NCBI GenBank assembly: GCA_027063755.1
Contig: JAMORD010000036.1
Location: forward strand, 1-11,545
DNA: 11,545 bases
Reading direction: 5' to 3'
Source: a bacterium
GTDB lineage: Bacteria > Coprothermobacterota > Coprothermobacteria > Coprothermobacterales > JAADFF01
The notes under the pieces were generated by a model. That model was not told where the DNA came from, did not search any database, and saw only the letters and a program-made list of their open reading frames with translations. The translations under genes and the position numbers were made by a program. This document shows positions 6,813 to 11,545 of this stretch, one piece after another; within the stretch, counting starts at the first letter, position 1, and every line of letters starts with the position of its first letter.

Positions 6813-8642
6813 CACCTCAAGTGACGAAACAACCCTTGTAACTTCATCAACAGTTGTAAGGCCCTTGAACACTTTTAGCATACCATCTTGTAGAAGTGTA
6901 CGAGCACCTTTTGACGTCGCTATCCGTTTTATCTCAGCTCCAGAGGCACGGTCTAATATTAATCTGCGTATATCTTCATCTACAACCAACAATTCGTGTA
7001 TAGCCAATCTCCCACGGTACCCTGTACCACTACATTTAGGACAACCTTGCCCTTTAAAATACCTAGGCTCATACCCGAGTTCTACTAAACTCTGTTCTGC
7101 CTCTTCTAAAGCAAGTGGCATCTGGGGCTTAGAAATAGACATCTTACAGCTGTTGCATATTCTTTTTACCAATCTTTGTGCCAGAACACCGATCAACGAC
7201 GATGCTATAAGAAATGGTTCTATACCCATGTCAATAAGTCTCATAGGAGCAGAAAAGGCATCGTTTGTGTGTATAGTAGAAAGCACAAGGTGACCTGTCA
7301 AAGCAGCATGCATAGCAATCTCTGCCGTCTCTTTATCACGAATCTCACCTACCAGTATGATATCCGGGTCTTGTCTAAGAAAAGACCTTAAAGCGCTGGC
7401 AAATGTTAAGCCCGCTTTAGGATTAACCTGTACCTGATTGATACCAGTCATTTCGTACTCCACAGGATCCTCAACGGTCATAATATTTACAGAGATATCA
7501 TTAAGTTCATTAAGGGCTGCATACAGTGTTGTAGACTTACCTGAACCTGTAGGACCAGAAACAAGTATCATACCGTAGGGCTGGTGAATAAGCGTTCGGA
7601 AACTTTGAAGAACATCGGGTTCAAAGCCAATATTATCAAGATTAAGAAGCGATGGATCCTTCCTCAACAAACGCAAAACTGCTTTCTCTCCATGCACAGT
7701 AGGCAAAGTTGAGACACGCACATCTACATTTATATTGCTCCCAGGCAATTTCGTAGTAAATCGCCCATCAAGAGGTTTTCTATGTTCTGTCACATCCATA
7801 TTGGCCATAACCTTAATACGGGCAATAATACTACGTTTATAGTAAGAAACATTTTCGTTGAAAGTCATATGTTCTTTCAAAATACCATCAACTCTAAAGC
7901 GAATACGAAGGGATTTTTTTAAAGGTTCTATATGAATATCACTTGCCCCTTCAAGAAGTGCCGTTTTAAGCATATTATTGACAAATTCCACTATAGGTCC
8001 AGAAACCTCTTCCTCGCTTTCTCCTTCCTCATCGCTAATATCTATATCGCCGATATCTGCCAGTTTGGAACCATAAATAACTTGAATAATATAATCAAAA
8101 TCTTTCTCAGGAATATAGTAAGGATGGATTGTATCAAACTGTCCTTCAAACATCCGTTTAATATAATCCTCCGCTTCCAAATTCCAAGGATCGGCAAAAG
8201 CCACCTCAAGCTCCCTTATAAAAGAACCTGATGGAGTGGGATTCTCAATAATACGAATAGGTAATACCCCATAGTCTTCAGCTTTCTCCCTCGGAATTTT
8301 ACCAAGAAGAAGTTCCCCCCCCATAGACTCAACCTCTTCTTTAATTGACATAATCTTCTCTTTGGAAATAAGATCATAACCAAAGTAATCAGCAATCATC
8401 TGGACTAAACTTTCTTCACTAATACCAAAGATATCCATGAATACTTCAAGAGGAGATTTGGAGGAATGATCCCCTTCCGATTCCTCCACAACACGAGAAA
8501 TCTCAGACTTGATCACATCGGGTGTCATAACGGTAATTAAAGAAGGATTTTTCTTTACTGCTTCAGCATATTTAGCAGCATCTTCTCCAAAATACAACAA
8601 CATGCTAATAATAGGATCAATATAACGATCAAGACGCGACAT
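6810..8642 (-). CDS. pilB: PilB pilus extension ATPase (GspE/PilB family)
   Basis: A cytoplasmic hexameric ATPase that powers pilus assembly. Residues ~1-60 are a poorly conserved extension. Residues ~60-190 form an MshEN-like N-terminal domain, with the family's ADPWNLEA element near 150-157. Residues 200-214 are an acidic linker, and ~215 onward is the ATPase. Motifs are Walker A GPTGSGKST (363-371), Asp box TVEDPVEYE (389-397), Walker B DPDIILVGEIRD (425-436) with E433, and His box TGHLVLSTIHTND (449-461). The tetracysteine zinc motif is C496/C499 with C534/C537. At 610 residues it is somewhat longer than many PilB proteins, and the extra length is at the N-terminus. It is the first pil gene, 34 bases after the YqeG-like gene, with its own strong SD GGGGAGGT (8649-8656), 7 bases from the ATG. 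Confidence 0.96.
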   Translation of the reverse strand: MSRLDRYIDPIISMLLYFGEDAAKYAEAVKKNPSLITVMTPDVIKSEISRVVEESEGDHSSKSPLEVFMDIFGISEESLVQMIADYFGYDLISKEKIMSIKEEVESMGGELLLGKIPREKAEDYGVLPIRIIENPTPSGSFIRELEVAFADPWNLEAEDYIKRMFEGQFDTIHPYYIPEKDFDYIIQVIYGSKLADIGDIDISDEEGESEEEVSGPIVEFVNNMLKTALLEGASDIHIEPLKKSLRIRFRVDGILKEHMTFNENVSYYKRSIIARIKVMANMDVTEHRKPLDGRFTTKLPGSNINVDVRVSTLPTVHGEKAVLRLLRKDPSLLNLDNIGFEPDVLQSFRTLIHQPYGMILVSGPTGSGKSTTLYAALNELNDISVNIMTVEDPVEYEMTGINQVQVNPKAGLTFASALRSFLRQDPDIILVGEIRDKETAEIAMHAALTGHLVLSTIHTNDAFSAPMRLIDMGIEPFLIASSLIGVLAQRLVKRICNSCKMSISKPQMPLALEEAEQSLVELGYEPRYFKGQGCPKCSGTGYRGRLAIHELLVVDEDIRRLILDRASGAEIKRIATSKGARTLLQDGMLKVFKGLTTVDEVTRVVSSLEV

Positions 8643-8648
8643 TTTTAA

Positions 8649-8656
8649 ACCTCCCC
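8649..8656 (-). promoter_or_regulatory. ribosome binding site of pilB
   Basis: GGGGAGGT on the minus strand, with GGAGG 7 bases before the pilB ATG. This is the only pil SD not overlapping the preceding gene, which fits pilB as an independently initiated first cistron. Confidence 0.8.
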
Positions 8657-8660
8657 ATCA

Positions 8661-8691
8661 ACACTTGATATATAGTCTATTTTACACTTGA
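8661..8691 (-). repeat. 8-bp direct repeat upstream of pilB, possible operator
   Basis: Two exact copies of TCAAGTGT (minus strand) lie at 8684-8691 and 8661-8668, with starts 23 bp apart, about two helical turns. One copy is inside the end of the YqeG-like gene and the other is just before the pilB SD. Between them lies the AT-rich TATATAT element. The spacing and position would suit a dimeric regulator, but an 8-bp repeat could also be chance. Binding is an inference. Confidence 0.35.
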
Positions 8692-8695
8692 AACT
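8667..8695 (-). promoter_or_regulatory. weak candidate promoter for the pil genes
   Basis: Read on the minus strand, the end of the YqeG-like gene and the following gap hold TATATA (8667-8672, or TATATC two bases later) as a possible -10. The only -35 candidate is a poor GTTTCA (8689-8694), 14-16 bp upstream. This is the widest gap in the window (34 bases) and the natural place for an internal promoter, but the -35 match is weak and read-through from the upstream cassette is equally possible. Confidence 0.2.
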
Positions 8696-9171
8696 ATTTT
8701 TTCGGCTATAAAACTTCGTTCAAGTATCCGGAATATTTTCGTATGGGGACCATCATGTCTTGAAAGTGGCTTCACAAGAACAAACGATGTGCCGGCAAAT
8801 CTTGCCATAAGTACGTCGGTAAACACCTGATCACCAATAACACATGTTTCATCAGGTGAATAACCATATCTAATAAGGATTTTCCATAAGGCAAAAGGGG
8901 AAGGTTTTAACGCCATATAATAAACTGGAACTTTTACTATTAACTTTGATATTAAAGCTCGTAAATACCATGTATTAGATAAAACAACGACATCCATATT
9001 CAACTTTTTTGCCTCTGCAATCCAGCGTTTAATTTCATGTTCAACGGTATAGTTACCATAAGGCGATAAAGTATTGTCCAAATCCAAAACTATTAGCCTA
9101 ATTCCATTCTCATATAGGAAAACAGGTGAAATATCACTCAATTTGTCTATAACCATCCCAATCTTCCTCAT
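8677..9171 (-). CDS. yqeG: YqeG-type HAD-superfamily IIIA phosphatase
   Basis: A small soluble HAD phosphatase. Related enzymes (yeast Gep4, plant and cyanobacterial YqeG-like proteins) dephosphorylate phosphatidylglycerophosphate, so a role in phosphatidylglycerol synthesis is possible but not shown here. Motif I is DLDNTLS (30-36) with D30 and D32. Motif II is LSNT (64-67). The motif III lysine is K89 in ALKPSP, and motif IV is IGDQVFTD (112-119). The length of 164 residues is normal, and there is no cap domain. The start is uncertain. The first ATG (9171) overlaps the upstream gene by 38 bases and has only GGTGGTGA about 9 bases away. The ATG at codon 6 (9156) has GAGGAAG at a better spacing and reduces the overlap to 23 bases. 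It ends with TAG, 34 bases before pilB. Confidence 0.88.
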   Translation of the reverse strand: MRKIGMVIDKLSDISPVFLYENGIRLIVLDLDNTLSPYGNYTVEHEIKRWIAEAKKLNMDVVVLSNTWYLRALISKLIVKVPVYYMALKPSPFALWKILIRYGYSPDETCVIGDQVFTDVLMARFAGTSFVLVKPLSRHDGPHTKIFRILERSFIAEKIVSSVK

Positions 9172-9406
9172 AAGGTTTTATCACCACCGACTTAACCTTT
9201 CTTTCAACAATTAGATCACCTATCATGGCAAGTAGCACATTGAGTTTATAACCGGTAAGCCCGTATACGATAACTGTATGCCTATGCCCTTTATGGGTTT
9301 GAAGCATAACACCTGCATTATCTTCTGCCTCAAGTAAAGACTGAATATCTCCAACATGAGGCAGATCCACTTCTATATACATAACCCAATAATTACTTTC
9401 CACCAC
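9134..9406 (-). CDS. conserved-looking small protein of unknown function
   Basis: A 90-residue acidic soluble protein that I cannot assign with confidence. The pattern is strand (YWVMYIEVD), helix (DIQSLLEAED), strand (GVMLQTHK), strand (HTVIVYGL), long helix (~52-69) and strand (VKSVVIKP). It looks like a compact alpha/beta fold and recalls short DUF4911-type proteins, but this is only an impression. It has no signal, membrane helix or cysteine. It overlaps mltG by 14 bases, and its SD AAGGAGGG (9409-9416) lies in the mltG tail. The start is one of two adjacent GTG codons. The second (9403) is 7 bases from GGAGG and is the better spaced; the first is only 4. The tight coupling on both sides, in a cassette of conserved genes, argues that it is real and expressed. 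Confidence 0.8.
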   Translation of the reverse strand: MVESNYWVMYIEVDLPHVGDIQSLLEAEDNAGVMLQTHKGHRHTVIVYGLTGYKLNVLLAMIGDLIVERKVKSVVIKPYEEDWDGYRQIE

Positions 9407-10418
9407 GAACCCTCCTTATATTGGCAAGATGCTCAGCATATGTCTTGGCAAATAAATGTCCACCTTTACCATCGGCAACAAAGTACAAGTAATCCGTATG
9501 TGCATAGTTTATAACAGCATTGATGGCATCTATAGAAGGATTACCTATAGGGGTAGGAGGCAATCCATAATATTTATATGTGTTATATGGAGAATCAATT
9601 TGGATATCCTGGTATGACAACACCGGTTTATGGTAGCCCAATGCATATTCAACGGTTGGACATGATTCAAGTTTCATACCACTACGAAGTCTATTAATAA
9701 ATACACCGGCTATGATAGGAGCCTCTTTCTTTTTAACAGCCTCTTTCTCTACTATAGAAGCCAAAGTAATAATGCCATACTTATCAAGTCCTGTCTTTTT
9801 CTCTGCTTTATCCCAATCAATACCCGAAACTTTTTCAAAAAAGTTATCTAACATTATAGATACAAGCTTTGATGTACTACCGGTATAAGCATATGTATCT
9901 GGATACAAAAAACCTTCAGGATAAAAAACTTTTTTACCAACAAAGTCGGATATTCTCTGAAGCACAGATGTTGCTGTAGCCGACTGAAAGAAAGTTTGTG
10001 TAGAAGTCTGTGTCTTTTTTTGTAGAATATTTGCCATCTCTTTCAGGGTAATACCCTCGGGAAAAGTCACCATAATAAATGCCTTATCACACCAATCTTG
10101 AAAAGACATCACAATGTCAAGGTATGTACCTTTCTTGGGAATACAATAAACATAATCGGCCTTCAGCATATTTGCCACATGATATTTTTCCATAAGTAAC
10201 AATAACACTTCTTTATCAACAGATGGATATTTCTTTACAATCTCATCAACAATCCTTGAGGGCGTATCCCCACTCTGTACTGTAATTTTCATAGGGGTAT
10301 CAAAACAATAGACCATACTTTCAGGAGATTCAACAAATCCCGAAAAAAACCACCACATGCTGTATATTCCTATTACTATTGCCACTACATAGGCCAAGTA
10401 TTTAATCTTAGCCCTCAC
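9393..10418 (-). CDS. mltG: MltG endolytic murein transglycosylase (YceG-like)
   Basis: A membrane-anchored lytic transglycosylase that cuts nascent glycan strands and is thought to terminate peptidoglycan chains. One membrane helix at ~7-26 is followed by the extracytoplasmic region. A LysM-like subdomain (~43-98, from KITVQSGDT) leads to the catalytic YceG domain. Signatures are FPEG (119-122), PEGFLYPDTY (167-176), the catalytic glutamate E224 in ASIVEKEA, and PYNTY...GLPPTPIGNPS (277-295). The length of 341 residues is normal for the family. Four cysteines (C38, C92, C110, C253) are all on the outer side. The start is a GTG overlapping ruvX by 11 bases, with GAGGGGG about 10 bases upstream inside ruvX. 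The ruvX-mltG proximity is known in Firmicutes. Confidence 0.95.
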   Translation of the reverse strand: MRAKIKYLAYVVAIVIGIYSMWWFFSGFVESPESMVYCFDTPMKITVQSGDTPSRIVDEIVKKYPSVDKEVLLLLMEKYHVANMLKADYVYCIPKKGTYLDIVMSFQDWCDKAFIMVTFPEGITLKEMANILQKKTQTSTQTFFQSATATSVLQRISDFVGKKVFYPEGFLYPDTYAYTGSTSKLVSIMLDNFFEKVSGIDWDKAEKKTGLDKYGIITLASIVEKEAVKKKEAPIIAGVFINRLRSGMKLESCPTVEYALGYHKPVLSYQDIQIDSPYNTYKYYGLPPTPIGNPSIDAINAVINYAHTDYLYFVADGKGGHLFAKTYAEHLANIRRVRGGK

Positions 10419-10806
10419 TACCTAAATACCCCCTCAAAAGTTCAAGTGCTGCCAAAGAATCTATAGAATACTGTTTACCATATATATCTGCAAGCATATC
10501 TCTTGCTATCTTGCTGGTATATCTTTCATCTAAGAGAATAACATCAATATCTTTTGGAAGCTGTGTCCTTAACGTTTCAACAAATTCATCAACAAGATTA
10601 GCAACCCTACCATGGAGTCCTTTGAGCGTTATAGGATAACCGACGATGATCTTATTAATACGCTCTTTTTTAATAATGGTAATGAGATCTTTCCAAAATG
10701 AAGGACTGTTTCTCTCAAGATGTGGTCTTGGAAATATAAAACCTTCTTTGGCTATGGCTATTCCTACTCTCTTCTCTCCATAATCAATCGCTAAAATATT
10801 TGACAT
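10408..10806 (-). CDS. ruvX: RuvX / YqgF RNase H-fold nuclease
   Basis: A small cytoplasmic RNase H-fold nuclease. The family is linked to maturation of the 5' end of 16S rRNA and was first described as a Holliday-junction-resolvase-like protein. Conserved elements are AIDYGEKRVGIA (6-17) with D8, IIVGYP (53-58), LLDERYTS (91-98) with E94, and DSLAALELL (116-124) with D116, completing the acidic active site. At 132 residues it has the family's usual length. The ATG at 10806 has a good SD (GGGAGGAAGG) 2-6 bases upstream, lying within the end of the AI-2E gene, which it overlaps by 23 bases. In many Firmicutes ruvX sits close to alaS and mltG; alaS is not seen here. Confidence 0.95.
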   Translation of the reverse strand: MSNILAIDYGEKRVGIAIAKEGFIFPRPHLERNSPSFWKDLITIIKKERINKIIVGYPITLKGLHGRVANLVDEFVETLRTQLPKDIDVILLDERYTSKIARDMLADIYGKQYSIDSLAALELLRGYLGSEG

Positions 10807-11545
10807 GACCTTCCTCCCATTCCCTAAAATAAAAACCTATAATCTTTGACAATGCCGTAAACATAGGAACACCAATAATGATTCCAACAACACCACCAAT
10901 TTTACCTCCCACAAGTAGTGCAAGAATAACAATCCAAAACGGAACTGACAAATTTGTGGAATAAATGAGAGGAGCAGATACATTTTCTACAACCTGGCTT
11001 ATGATGTAAATAGCAGTTAATATAATTAATGCTTTTAACGAGGGTACCGATGGCATAACAGCAACAACACCAAACATCCATCCTAAAATGGGGCCAACAT
11101 ATGGAATGAGATCTGTAACAATGGCAACAAGTGCAGCAATGCCTGCATTAGGAAAACCTACAATAATAAAACCCAGCCACACGGAAAACCCCACAATAAA
11201 TGAAATAAGAAGTCTGTTACCCGTAAAGCCAACCATATAAAAATGTATAACTTTCAAATCACGAGAGATATTACGAAGTATTCTCTTTTCTGAAGAAGAA
11301 AAACGGGTAATTAACGCTTTTATGTTTTTAGCTTCCATACCAATAAGAACAGATGCAAAAGCACCAGCAGCAATATCAACTAAAAACTCCAAAGATGAAA
11401 CAAAACCTACCATCTTTTTCGAAATAACCGATAAGAAATCCGTGTGTGAAAATACATTATTTATGATATTCTGAGCAATATTTACAGCCTGTTCCTGTGT
11501 AAGCCCGACATGATACAACAATGTTTCTAATTCTTTTTCTATAAG
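10784..11545 (-). CDS. AI-2E family transporter (partial, N-terminus beyond window)
   Basis: The C-terminal ~253 residues of a polytopic permease of the AI-2E/TqsA/YtvI family. Members move small solutes or ions; the autoinducer-2 name comes from one E. coli member and should not be taken as the function here. Visible family signatures are DLIPYVGPILGW (about 11078-11113) and, near the end, VPFWIVILALLVGGKIGG followed by GVVGIIIGVPMF, the typical last two helices. The reading frame stays open to 11545, so the gene continues outside the window. The TTG at 11521 sits mid-gene and is not a credible start, since whole family members have about 340 residues. The short charged C-terminal tail overlaps ruvX by 23 bases and carries its SD. 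Confidence 0.92.
   Translation of the reverse strand, partial: LIEKELETLLYHVGLTQEQAVNIAQNIINNVFSHTDFLSVISKKMVGFVSSLEFLVDIAAGAFASVLIGMEAKNIKALITRFSSSEKRILRNISRDLKVIHFYMVGFTGNRLLISFIVGFSVWLGFIIVGFPNAGIAALVAIVTDLIPYVGPILGWMFGVVAVMPSVPSLKALIILTAIYIISQVVENVSAPLIYSTNLSVPFWIVILALLVGGKIGGVVGIIIGVPMFTALSKIIGFYFREWEEGHVKYFSD

Noticed and set aside
6685-7293. Plus-strand open frame of 202 codons across the pilT/pilB junction
   Set aside because: It lies antisense to two genes with complete ATPase motifs, has no recognisable domain, and is a long frame caused by the codon use of the opposite strand.
6379-7557. Near-identical 17-base segment shared by two places (about 6379-6400 and 7527-7550)
   Set aside because: It is the Walker A coding region of the paralogous ATPases PilT and PilB, not a mobile or regulatory repeat.
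7932-8231. Plus-strand open frame of 99 codons
   Set aside because: It is antisense to the pilB N-terminal half and shows no supporting start signal.
8672-8680. Small palindrome ATAG-A-CTAT at the end of the YqeG-like gene, as a terminator
   Set aside because: Only 4 bp arms, no GC content and no T-tract on the minus strand; too weak for an intrinsic terminator.
11519-11521. TTG as start of the AI-2E family gene
   Set aside because: The frame stays open to the window edge and the family is longer, so this codon is an internal leucine.

Overview
The window is one unbroken, minus-strand gene cluster of 13 genes. The first transcribed gene runs off the right edge at 11545, and the last one ends six bases from the left edge. 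The largest gap between genes is 34 bases. No rRNA, tRNA, CRISPR array, insertion sequence or prophage gene is visible. The DNA is AT-rich, with strong purine-rich Shine-Dalgarno (SD) sequences and several GTG and TTG starts. The family mix (YqeG-type phosphatase, AI-2E permease, RuvX, MltG, and a type IV pilus set without a visible secretin) fits a Firmicutes-like or deep-branching, probably monoderm and possibly thermophilic bacterium. The sequence alone does not settle the species.

Read in transcription order (right to left), the first block is a housekeeping cassette: the C-terminal part of an AI-2E family permease (10784-11545, truncated by the window edge), RuvX (pre-16S rRNA / Holliday-junction-resolvase-like nuclease), MltG (septal-type peptidoglycan lytic transglycosylase), a 90-residue unknown protein and a YqeG-type HAD phosphatase. 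The genes overlap by 11-38 bases or abut, so they are probably co-transcribed.

After a 34-base gap comes a type IV pilus machine: PilB (extension ATPase), PilT (retraction ATPase), PilC (platform), PilD (prepilin peptidase), PilM (cytoplasmic actin-like ring), PilN and PilO (bitopic alignment proteins) and a 99-residue one-helix protein. That last protein sits in the PilP position and ends in a PilP-like DPF motif but has no secretin-binding domain. No pilin gene and no pilQ lie in the window. The last gene is an M24-family Xaa-Pro peptidase.

Together the pil genes provide extension, retraction, prepilin processing and inner-membrane alignment. The pilins must be encoded elsewhere. Translational coupling is unusually systematic. 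Four junctions (pilB-T-C-D-M) embed the upstream TAA stop in the next gene's SD. Three junctions (pilM-N-O-99aa) are ATGA overlaps whose SD is written into Gly/Glu-rich C-terminal tails.

Most of the window is ordinary conserved machinery. The parts most worth a second look are the 99-residue PilP-like protein, the unrecognised 90-residue protein, an 8-bp direct repeat with a 23-bp period just upstream of pilB, and the missing pilin and secretin genes.
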